Source of the DNA: Gonapodya sp. JEL0774
Taxonomy: Eukaryota; Monoblepharomycota; Monoblepharidomycetes; Monoblepharidales; Gonapodyaceae
Direction of reading: 5' to 3'
DNA: 64,000 nt
Assembly: GCA_027604505.1 (NCBI GenBank)
Contig: JADIIX010000089.1
Location: 1 to 64,000 of the forward strand
A program made the translations under genes and the position numbers. Numbering within the stretch: the stretch's first letter is position 1; each line of letters starts with the position of its first letter. Shown piece by piece: positions 1 through 9,653 of the stretch. Below the pieces are notes generated by a model. The model was given only the letters and a program-made list of their open reading frames with translations. It was not told the DNA's origin and searched no databases.

Positions 1-237
1 CCTTCACCACACCCAGATTGACATACAAGCCTTTTCCCAACACTCCTTAGATTCCTGAGAACATCCAAACTTGACATTGTCTCCTAGCAAGGTGGGGCAT
101 TCTGGATCTCTTCCACCATAAACATTAATTGCACCTGAGCAACCAAGTCCAAGTTCCTGTAGAAACTGAGTAATCCTTTTAAGGATAAAGAGAGAATCCA
201 GCACTCTGCCCCTGTACAGGTTTTGCCACCATAGCTC

Positions 238-254
238 AACAGGTTATGAGCCTG
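238..254 (+). other. Second copy of a half-tRNA-iMet primer-binding-like motif
   Basis: The 17 bases here match exactly the LTR end plus primer site seen in the opposite orientation at 2179-2195. They read ACA followed by GGTTATGAGCCTGG, the complement of an initiator tRNA-Met anticodon stem-loop. It may mark the inner edge of another copia-type LTR whose outer part lies to the left of the window. It sits in sequence otherwise resembling hAT debris, so chance or nested insertion are both possible. Confidence 0.35.
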
Positions 255-556
255 GCGTCCCAATGCGTCTAGGAGCATTTTGAGAAGCTGAAGAGAAGGA
301 GATTGTGGATCTGGGCGAAATTGGACATTGGCTCTTTCACTATTGAGTTCACACTACATCCCCATAGTCAAACATATCTGACACCATCCGTATCACATCT
401 GACGGCTTTAAAAAGGCTGTGGGCGTTCTTGACTATGCCGTGAAGTTCCGAAAGTGGAAGAAACGGGAGGAAGTGGCATTTCTGGCGTTGGAGGTGATGC
501 GAATTGTGGATGGGACAGAAACCTGCCCAACCAAAACCAGCAACAAGAAAACGCTC

Positions 557-1450
557 TCAGAGCAAAAGGACCATCTCATTCATGCTGTTCAATATTCCGA
601 AATGTTTCAATGACTTCACAAACTCATCTCCAAGATTGACCTCAGTATGGCAGCCCTCATTGACAATAAAATTGAGGAGAGTGCGTTGTAACTTGAACTG
701 GCGGTCGACAAAGTGAACTGTAGTGGCCTTGAACCTGTACTTCATGCCTGGACTGGTCCATTTGTCAGTTGTACAAGCACACGGTGATACCTCATTCTGA
801 AAAAGAAGATAGACTGACAGAGAGACTCTCAAGTGGTTTTGTTGTACTCACCTGGAAGTAATCTTTTCTGATTGGAACACATTGATCAAACTCCTTCTCC
901 AGGTCCAACCAAATTTTCAAATCCGAGATCCCACAGACATCAGGGTTTGGTACTCTCAGGAGTCTCTGGAAAAATTCTCCTTCAACATCGGTGAAAGGAT
1001 GGCCTCGAGTCACTATCCAGTCGACAAGCGCAGCTCAGAGGTTGCCCTCATGAAAAGCCTGCATGAACGTAAGAGAAATATTATTTTCAGTGACAATAGT
1101 CAGAATGCAGACTTACAAATTGCTTTCTTTTCAACATGTCATCCAGAGTGAGCTGACAGCAACCATGCCATACATTTCCAAGTGCTTTCGCACAGTACTT
1201 TGGTCACGGGATTAAATGACTGTGATATTGAAGAACGTGCTCAATGAGATGTGTTGAAGCGCTATTTTTGGTGATGTTGTATGGGCTCATGATCAAGATG
1301 ATCGTATGGAGACTGTGAATTCAGTGGTTGGCAAACAAGAAAGTACAACAAAAGCGAACCGGACCTGTGATTCCAATCACGCAAACAAACGGCTCTACGC
1401 TCCCGTTCCTTGAATTGCATCTGGAAGTGACCTTCGGTGTACACAAACAA
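557..1450 (-). pseudogene. hAT-family transposase relic
   Basis: On the minus strand, 792-1013 reads as a peptide with GHPFTDVEGEFFQ followed by an NP..GI.DLK segment, and 557-832 reads ACTTDKWTSPGMKY...HFVDRQFKLQRTLL.F...GCHTEVNLGDEF. This order (QPFTVVE-like block, then TTDxWTS, then HF(I/V)D, then H(T/S)GENL) is that of hAT (hobo/Ac/Tam3) transposases. The two pieces are in different frames, with stops and splice-like breaks between them. I could not find the catalytic C-terminal dimerisation block in 1-556, or a convincing BED zinc finger upstream, although 1321-1776 is open on the same strand. I therefore call it a degenerate copy. Terminal inverted repeats were not found. Confidence 0.6.
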
Positions 1451-2192
1451 CCAAGACTTCTTGCCACTGTCATACCAACCCTCCTCATCAGCAATCTCAT
1501 CTGCCTCGGGGTCCTCTTCAGAGTCTTTGCTGGCTGAGTCAAGTGGGTCTCTTCTGCTTTGTTCATGGTCTGGACGTGCTGGATGGATATGCAGTTTTGT
1601 TTTACTTTGTATACAACAATTTTTGTTTCACACGTAACATGTGGTGCCCTGTGGCAGGCTGGGCCGAGGTGGCACGTGACAAAAGAAAAGGCAGAAAAAA
1701 ATGTGAGTTGAAACAAGCTGCTCAAAACTCGCAACTTAAACTTGTACTCAACTCGCATTTTCAAAGTCCCACTCAAACTCGTAGTTTACAAGTTGAGCAA
1801 GCAAGCACGAGTTTAGCCGCTTGCTCGTTAATAGCATGAGTCTCTGTCATTGTCTCCAACATGAACTGAATGATTGTCAAGAATGAGGGATGTCCTTCTC
1901 TGTGCAACTTAGTATAGTGCACTGCTGGTGCACTCATAGGCTGTCATACAAATATATACTACACATGATGCACATACATACAACACCACATGTATCCAAC
2001 AATCATTCCAGATCTTGTTAGCCTTATACCCCTCAGGGCCTTCAAAGTGCCCAGTATGTAATGTCTTTGATTATTGTGCATGTTAGAAGTTGCAGTGTGC
2101 AGCGACAGTGCCAGTATGTAACTGGATGATTCTAATTTTATCCAATCTCCTAATCTAAATGAAGCAATCAGAATTGGTCCAGGCTCATAACC

Positions 2193-2552
2193 TGTCGGAA
2201 TACAGGCCAATGTCCTCAGACAAACAGGTGGCTCCAGAGTTGTTAGGACAGGATGACCTTTGTCTGTGCACAACTTGATGTATTGTGTTGTGGTATTGAT
2301 ACCTTGCACATGACCACAGCCTACACATGTATATAAGGCAGAACTAGCACCACATAATAAGATCACACTTCACATCATCTCATACTCCAGGCCTATCACT
2401 AGGCCACCATCCCATCGTAGAGGGCTGAGACTGATACGTAGTGACAGCCCCACTACAATTGCATGTGCCATCACTCATCTATGTGCAGACGGCTAATCTA
2501 GTTTAAACTTATGGTACACATATCGTACACAATGTCCAAACATATAACAACA
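2193..2552 (-). mobile_element. Ty1/copia-type LTR (about 360 bp)
   Basis: Read on the minus strand, the element begins TGTTGTTATATG and ends ..TATTCCGACA, so it has TG...CA ends. Immediately upstream (2553-2560) is a purine tract AGGGGGAG, a typical polypurine tract. Immediately downstream (2180-2192) is GGTTATGAGCCTGG, complementary to the anticodon arm of initiator tRNA-Met, as in half-tRNA-primed copia elements. A TATATA box lies inside at about 2327-2338. Because both a polypurine tract and a primer site flank the same LTR, it is either the shared LTR of two head-to-tail elements or a recombined product. Confidence 0.65.
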
Positions 2553-2554
2553 CT

Positions 2555-2697
2555 CCCCCTGATCATGAACATCGTGATCCACTCTAATTTGGGACACTCC
2601 CATTTGTGCTCTATGTCATTTAAATGAGGGCTTAGGAAGTGACTTCATAAGTACATCTGAGGTATTCTGATTCATAGGAATATGAACCAGGCAAAGA
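2555..2697 (-). pseudogene. Copia polyprotein C-terminus (RNase H tail) remnant
   Basis: The minus strand reads VHIPMNQNTSDVLMKSLPKP.SFK, then a stop, then HRAQMGVSQIRVDHDV. This matches the tail of copia Pol, usually of the form HVPT..N.ADILTKALP...F...R..MGV. It ends directly at the polypurine tract of the LTR at 2193-2552. The in-frame stop at 2616-2618 shows it is dead. No integrase or reverse transcriptase could be read upstream, because the TFB4 gene occupies that sequence. Confidence 0.65.
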
Positions 2698-2844
2698 GTA
2701 TTCTTTTTGATCTTGTACAGACAAAGAAATACTTGATCAGGAGATCCCAACTCCTCTCTATCAGTCTCCCTCATTACCACCCAAAGATGTGTAGACTACT
2801 CTACATGAGGGGCAAATTTGGAGGTCATCTTTACAGTAAACTTA

Positions 2845-4010
2845 TCATCCAGAGGATATTTTTGCAATAGAGCCAATGATCTGGTGAAACACTTTACAAA
2901 TTACCACCACAGATTTACACTCACTTGAGAGACAAACTGAGCATACATAACCAACCTCCACCATTCTTTGATGACAGAAACATGCTGCTCGGAAGTCTAT
3001 GTCACTTTGTTTTGGGGGATTAATGAGTTCCCGAAGGCTGTTTCCAGCAAGGTAAACGGACTTTGTTGTAAATAACATGATAACATCCATTCAATCATCT
3101 GGGACTTAAGGTAGCATATCTCAATACTGTGGACTCACCATCATGGAAGAATGCAACATCATGTCACCATGGGCAAGCAAGTAATATCCACTTGTGAGGT
3201 GTGAGGCTTGTTGAAGGAAAATAGAATCCACATGAACCCTGCAGACATCCATGGGAATTTGCTACAAGAACAGAATCAGCAAACAACCCATTCTAAAGCT
3301 AAACCCAGAATGAACTCAACCAATTTCTGAGCTGTGAAAATGCAGTTCATCACTTGGATATATTGAGATGACAAATCGTCAGATACAGACAGCAAAAGGA
3401 TTCTTGGCTGCAACTCGTGCCTGGCTTTCATCTTTTGAGCAAAGCAAAGGCACAGGGATAGTGCACCAGCAACGTGAGATTTGTCATGAGCATTCCTCCC
3501 TGTCAGCAGGGAGATGGTAAACATTACAGGTTCTCAGAAGGAGATACTAATTCATTATTAACCAGTCCCATCGTCCTCCTGCAACATCCCACGTTCCATA
3601 ATTTCGTTCAGTCGAAGCATCAGAGCGTTCTTCACGGAGGAAAACTTGTGATATGCGTGGGGAGACTTCGATTGCGACGTCGGGGCAGGGTAGAGGAATT
3701 CGCTGCCACGGCGGGTGTAACAGTAGAGTCCACCGACGTGCCAAAAACAAGACACACGAAAGGCGAGCTACCTTCCGTTTCCGTGGGATGCGACTACCGC
3801 TACTTGGTTCTCGTTCTTTCCAGCAAGAAACGCATTCACGAAAGCGAAGAGAGAATCCAAAATCGTTCCGAAACGAAAGCCCGAAGGTAAGGCTGCCCAA
3901 GAACGAGCATTGCAGTCAATGACAAGCAGTAGAAGCTCGCTGATCCGGGTTGTGAGCTCAATACCATAAGCCTTCCCGAACCGAATACGATAGTGCCCTC
4001 ACGAGTTCAT
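2845..4010 (-). CDS. TFB4: TFIIH subunit Tfb4 (p34/GTF2H3)
   Basis: Tfb4/p34 is a core TFIIH subunit used in RNA polymerase II initiation and nucleotide excision repair; it has a vWA-like fold and a C-terminal zinc domain. Exons show LLLLVIDCNARSWAAL and NQVAVVASH near the N-terminus, then RILLLSVSDDLSSQYIQVMN, CIFTAQKL, the QIPMDVC...FLQQASHLTSGYY block, and the zinc region DFRAACFCHQRMVEVGYVCS. The start at 4008-4010 is inferred: ATGAACTC joins across a 63-nt intron to CGAGCTTCTAC. After the first CxC..CxxC cysteines, the last exon reads into SECKSVVVICKVFHQI and stops at 2845, so the second half of the zinc domain looks altered. It is divergent from ARPC3. Decayed copia sequence follows only about 150 bp downstream. 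Confidence 0.88.
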
Positions 4011-4195
4011 TCGAGGTGAGAAGCAGACAACTGCTTCGATTCGTCCCTAAAAGAGAAGACCTGGAACCCCCGCAAATAGAGTTTGATGAAAAGTCTGGAA
4101 AGGCCTGTGAAGTCACATTTGAAATGGCACGCCACCAGAAGGTCGGCTTGCCCACTCCCAACTGGAAAAACACAGATTCATCCCTCCAAACAACC
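4011..4195. promoter_or_regulatory. Shared divergent promoter, TFB4/ARPC3
   Basis: These 185 bp separate the inferred start codons of two divergent genes, so both promoters and 5' UTRs must fit here or overlap the coding regions. No clear TATA box was seen. The call rests on gene positions only. Confidence 0.45.
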
Positions 4196-5021
4196 ATGCC
4201 CGCTTACCATTCGTCATTTCAGGACACGGAGTACCGTTCTATCGGAAATCTCGCATTACTACCAATCAAAACAAAAAGTCGTGGACCGGCTCCGACTCAA
4301 GGTTGAAACACGTCCCAGTTGTTCAACCATGATATGTATTCTGCTCACTGTGGATTCTCTGATGGATACAGGAGACCCGAATGCTGATGATATAATTGAT
4401 GAAGCGCTTAATCTGTTTCGTGCAAACTGTCTGTTCAGGGTGAGTTCAGGTTTGCCCTCCAAGTCTACATGGCTTGTTTCTCAAAGGTGGCGTCGCTCCA
4501 GAACTTCGAAGTCAAAGGTTCTGGCGACCGCGTTTTGATATATCTTACGTACGAGCTCCGCTTTTTTTGGGGGGGAGATGTGATGGGTACTTGCTCAAAG
4601 CACCGCCAACATCAGAATCTTCATTGGCGAATGTCTCACAAAGCTCGCAACCAAAACACCGACTCCCAGTCTTCAAGAAGCTCTGAAGATCTTGAACGCT
4701 CATGCACTGCAATCTTTTTCTCTTCCAGGCGACCCGAGCTTTCCAGTTAATGCCTTCATGGCGAGGCCGTCGAACTCAACGGAAGCAGGTTTGTCTTGTC
4801 ATAGTTCGTCCAACACTGTCATCTAAATTATAATGCATTTGTCCGCGGGGATTATCACAGACAACATGAGAGCATATCTGGCTCAACTACGACAGGAAAT
4901 GGCTCTCCGCCTACCTCAACGGATCTACGAAGGTGACAAACCGAGCAAGTGGTGGCTAGCGTTCAGTAAACGCAAATTTATGAATATCACCAAGGTAATT
5001 GTACACTCGGATGTTATATAA
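4196..5021 (+). CDS. ARPC3: Arp2/3 complex subunit 3 (p21-Arc)
   Basis: This is a structural subunit of the Arp2/3 complex, which nucleates branched actin filaments in the cytoplasm. The protein begins [23 protein letters not shown], the hallmark N-terminus of ARPC3 (MPAYHS...IGNMALLPI). Later exons give [69 protein letters not shown] and [18 protein letters not shown]. Every conserved block of the roughly 175-residue family is present, over about five exons. The end is the first stop after KFMNITK; a donor-like GTAATT at that point leaves a small chance of a further exon. It is convergent with delta-COP, with 71 bp between stops. Confidence 0.93.
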
Positions 5022-5092
5022 TATGGTTGGAGGAGGTCAGAAAATTGATTGATTTGGTTGCGAATACACTCTATTCACACAGCCATTGTAAT

Positions 5093-7343
5093 CTACTGAA
5101 TAACGTACTCCAAGGGTTCAAAGCTAATATCTTTGCTGTATGGAACATCTGATCCATCGTCGACATTGGAGACGGATGTCACCTGTGTAATTTTAAAGTT
5201 TGATGAGAAGTTTATATGAAAACGGTTCGCACACACAGGAAAAAGGCTATACCTCGACATCGCAGTAGGACCGATTGCAGCCGAAAGAAACTTTAATTGG
5301 GAAGAAAGAGTTGACGTCCTCCCCTGGGACGCTGAACTCCATACTTCCTGTCTTGGAGCTGGCATCAACAATGGGAATCTGCGTTTGAGCCGAACCAGAA
5401 ATAACACTGGTATCTAACAGCTTCAGGCGAACCTAACGTCCTCATGTCTCACCTGCCAATCAATCACTCTTCGAGATTTGTCCACCGAGTATTGTCCATC
5501 TACTTCACCAATTGTTGGAACACCCCCAGAGCTGTACAGGAGACAAATGCCATTGAGCTTCGATTTGCTTTGTGACACTGAAAGGATCCGACTAAAGTTC
5601 TCACGGATATGGTATTGAAATGGATACGTCTCGAAGTTCCAGTCGGGAGTTCATGAGTTCATATTCTATGCTGACCTCGGATGTACCATCGCCGGTGGGG
5701 CTCGGCCAACAGTTGACTTGCAGAAACGGACGTTGCGTGTGTAAACCTTGATAATCAGGATCTAGTTTGCAAAGCGGTATGACATACCTGAGAGCGGAAG
5801 AGCGTCTTCGCTCTTGGAGGAAAAGCGGTATCGAAGAATACCGAGAGCCTGGTTAATGGGGAAAGGCTTGGATGGATCTTTCAGCGCGAGAACGTTGCTT
5901 GATGAGAAAAGGTTCTTGTCGACTTGAGGGTGGGTCTGCGCACAGTTCGCCCACACAATATGGGGTGTTACATGCATTGTATGAAATGGCGAAAGGAGAC
6001 AATTGAGGCAAAGTTTGGCTTGGTTACGTGGCTGAACCCAAAAGCGACCCACGTTAAATTTAACATCTTCGACTCCGCTTCGCATCTGCAGACGCAATCG
6101 GGACCTCGCCGGATCCGAGACCCGCAAGGTGACGTCGCCCTTGACTTCGAGAGAATCCAGTTTATCCCGTTTCATGATGGCAGAGATCTTCTCGTCGATA
6201 ACAATGTGAACACTGTTTGCACGGCCGGCATAACAGTGGATGGCACCAGTGAGATTGGATGAAATGAACCTAAAAACCATTATCTCACCTCTCCTGGGAG
6301 ACGGTCGAAGATGCGGCAGCACGGTTTGCACGTGCTGGTGCCTCTGATGGAACTTCCTGAAGACCCTCTTCTGCCCTGAGTGTCTCAAGCAACTGAGAGG
6401 CTTGTGGTTTCCGTCCCAGTTGCATTCCCTTTGAGGGAGGTCTCGGTCTATGCGAAATAGAGATGACATACCACCCAACGTGGTCGTTGCGTTGAGATTA
6501 ATTGAGGGAACCCTCTCAGCATCAAGACCACCAAAACACCCACTGTTGGTAAGAAGGCATAGAAGATGAGGAAAGCACCTGCGGAGGCTCGGAGGTTGTT
6601 CTGCCAGATGACGATCCTCCCCCGAACCCTGAACCGAAAGAGCCCATGCCCATGCTCCCCATCCCGCCCATATTCCCCATGCCCCCCATACCCCCGCTCA
6701 TTCCACTCTTCCCGGATTGTTTTCGTTGGATTTCCATGGCGCGGACCTTCCTATTCAGCTCCTCCTTGGCTTCCTTCTCCTTGTTCCTCTGAATCTCAGC
6801 CGCAATCTTCTCCTCGTGGCTCTCCATCTCACTTATGGTGCGAATCTGTGCGAGTGTTACATTTTCTCGGTATCCAAGAGATACAATCTCGTCGAAGACC
6901 GATAGAAGTTCGTACGCTTTGCTGACAATCTCCTTCTCCTCGATAGTGCGGCACGTTTCAGAGAGGGTTCGTGCAAGAAGATGGAGAGTGTCAATATCCT
7001 GCAGAATATTACTGGATTTGTTGGTGACAAGGATGCAAAAAAGCTCTTCCAGGGGCTGGTAGACATATCGAACCGAGTCCGTCTCCACAAATGTGTGCTG
7101 GTCACCAGTGCCGATGAGCTTTGGGAAGGAGGCAAGCAGACCCTCGATTCGAGAGCGAGGCATCTCGACAAACTGTCGAGAAACAAGCGCTATAGATGAT
7201 AGTGATTAAATTGGAGCAGTTGAAGCAGGTCACGGCAAAATAAGGCGGTTGGCATTGGTGAATGAGCCCATGAAACAGGCCAGTGAGAAAGGAAACGCAC
7301 CCTTCCCATTCTTTGTAATAACGCTGGCAGCCAGCACAACCAT
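5093..7343 (-). CDS. RET2: Coatomer subunit delta (delta-COP, archain)
   Basis: Delta-COP is part of the COPI F-subcomplex that coats Golgi-to-ER vesicles. Exon 1 (7301-7343) encodes MVVLAASVITKNGK. It splices through a GT-AG intron to 7189, giving ALVSRQFVEMPRSRIEGLL, the standard delta-COP start with a longin-like domain. The first large exon also holds YVYQPLEELFCILVTNKSSN and a helical tail with GMGGMGNMGGM-type repeats. The C-terminal mu-homology domain is seen as SVHIVIDEKISAIMKRD, LRLQ.., QTHPQVDKNLFSSSN and PFPINQALGILRYRF, in exons between about 6480 and 5095. The last residues are FEPLEYVIQ. It is divergent from ARP4. Internal exon borders in 5.1-6.5 kb are approximate. Confidence 0.93.
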
Positions 7344-7471
7344 CGTTGGCAAAGCTTGGTGGGGTGGAGAACTGTGACTGTCTTATGCAGTGGGGCCTGG
7401 GCGGGAGAGGATCGGTGACCAAAGCAGGAGCGTATGAACTCCACAAATAACTTACACTGACTGAAGAGAAG
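7344..7471. promoter_or_regulatory. Shared divergent promoter, delta-COP/ARP4
   Basis: Only 128 bp lie between the two start codons. No motif could be assigned by eye. The call is positional. Confidence 0.45.
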
Positions 7472-9620
7472 ATGGCGCCTGGCACTTTCCCCTCAGGCGG
7501 AGACGACGTATCCGCAATAATTTTTGGTGTGTGTTGCCATATCTGAGTCACTGAATGTGCTGCTGAAGAGTTTTTACATGCCGCGCACTTTCATTACGAT
7601 CGTATTTGTTCATCTTTGCATAACCTCAGATGCTGGAAGCTCGTGGACGCGCGCGGGATGGTCGGGGGAGGACATGCCCAGATCCGTCTTCTCCAGCAGT
7701 GTTGGCGTCGGGTCTGACCAACCTCCCGGCCCTCCTCACAACTGGTTCTCGAACTCGGACGACATGCTGATCGATGGGGCGTTTTCGCGGAGGCGTCCAA
7801 AAGATCTCAAGTATGCTGTCGGTGATTTGGCTACTTCCTCGTGGAAACCAAATCAGGAGATTGTGAATCCTTTCAAGGAGGGGTTGGGTGAGTAATTGAC
7901 TAGGCACTTTCCTTCCTCCTGACTTCTCCGTCAGCACGATTGGTAGCGATATACACCCATTTGCAACAGGCGGCATGTCTCCAAACGGAATTGATACGTT
8001 GCACGATATTGTGGGACAGACGAACATCTCGGCCCTGGGCAGTTTGGTGGAGGAACCTCATTCTCAGCAATCCTAGTGATATCTAGTCCGCATACAGTGT
8101 CTGAACATACCAATCGTTTGCGTGGCATCGAGGTATAATCGCAGCCACAAGCAACGCCGGAAACTCGTTGAATCTCGTGCTCCCAATTGCAACTGACATT
8201 CTGGTTCATGTCCGCTCTGTCGCAGTGAACGACTGGGATGCCTATGAACAACTCATTGACCATGCCCTTTACGACCTCCTTCGAGCCAACCCCGCCGAAC
8301 ACCCTCTTCTATTTTCCGAGCCCGTTTGGAACACCAGGGACCTAAGGGAGAAAGTGACCGAACTCATGTTCGAAGCAGTGCGTTGATCGGGTCTGAGCGG
8401 TTACCACCATTGGCCAGGAAATCACTCTTTATCACTCTCGTGGTACCATTCGAATCTCACACAATATTCTTGATGAAGTACAACGTTCCAGCGTTCTTCC
8501 TCGTTAAAGACGCAGTTCTCACAGCCTTTGCGCATGGCAAGACAACCGCACTTGTTGTCAACTCGGGAGCAACAACCACAAACGTGGTCCCCGTATACGA
8601 AGGATACGCAATCAAGAAAGGTGTGTTTGTTGTTTCCTAATATACACATGACATACAGACATACATATACCACAATGGAGCATTGTTCATTCTGCAGCAT
8701 TGACCAAGCAGCCTATCGGTGGGGATTTCCTCTCTCATCAGGGCCGCTTACTTCTCCAAGAACGTTTCCACATTCAAATGACCCCTCAGTACCTTGTAAA
8801 GCGAAAGGCATTCGTCGATCCAGGGAAGCAACCCGAACCCATTTTGCACGAGCGATCAAAGACATCCAACAGCTTTCACAGATATCACGTCCTGGTGAGC
8901 TGGAGCTTAGGTGCCTCTCCACGCATCTCGCCTTGAGTGTTCTTCTGTAAACCACTCTAGCGAACAGTAAACGACTGGAAGGAAACCGTTTGTCAAGTCT
9001 CAGAGGTGCCATTCCAGGAAGAGATTCTGAGCGGACGACCCTCAAAATCATACGAATTCCCGGACGGGTACAACAACGCATTCGGTGTTGACCGGTTCCG
9101 AATCCCAGAGATTGTATTTGACCCAAAACTTGCATTTCCGGTAAGAACCTGTTATATTTCAGGGTTTTATCCATCTGGACCGCTCACCTCGTTCCTTAGG
9201 ACCCCGAGAATCCTCTCCCTGCGGACGCTGTTGGCATACAAACTTTGGTACAATCATCTGTTCAAGCTTGTGATCCTGATATGCGAGCTGCTATGTACAG
9301 TTCCATCTTGCTCACTGGTGGGAACACTTGCTTTCATGGGTTCCCTGACCGCTTGAGCAATGAGCTCACACGGATAGCCCCAGGAGTAAGTGTATGACTA
9401 TGGAAGAGTTCCGATTGTTATGTCGGGATTAAGTGTGGTATTATACCTTTCGTAGCCTAAGGTCCGGGTACAGGCTGCAGGCTCCAATGCGGAGCGGCGG
9501 TTTAGCCCATGGATAGGAGGTTCCATCTTATCGTCACTGGGAACTTTCCACCAACTTTGGATCTCGAAACAGGAGTATGACGAAAATGGAAAACAGTTTG
9601 TGGAAAAGCGATGCCAATAG
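7472..9620 (+). CDS. ARP4: Actin-related protein 4 (Arp4/BAF53-like)
   Basis: Arp4 is a nuclear actin-related subunit of the NuA4, SWR1 and INO80 chromatin complexes. Exon 1 (7472-7526) encodes [23 protein letters not shown] intron leads to 7630 and [19 protein letters not shown], the nucleotide-binding phosphate-1 region. Further exons give [106 protein letters not shown] and a C-terminus with [20 protein letters not shown] and EKRCQ. VNSG replaces the canonical actin D(S/T)G phosphate-2 loop, as expected for Arp4, which binds ATP without hydrolysing it. [17 protein letters not shown] is diagnostic. The stop codon lies 33 bp from the convergent DNAI7 stop. Confidence 0.93.
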
Positions 9621-9653
9621 TGATACGACTTGTACATAGATTTGCCTCACGGT

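Noticed and set aside
1321-1776. 151-codon frame as a complete gene
   Set aside because: No family match. It lies upstream of the hAT fragments on the same strand and is probably relic sequence.
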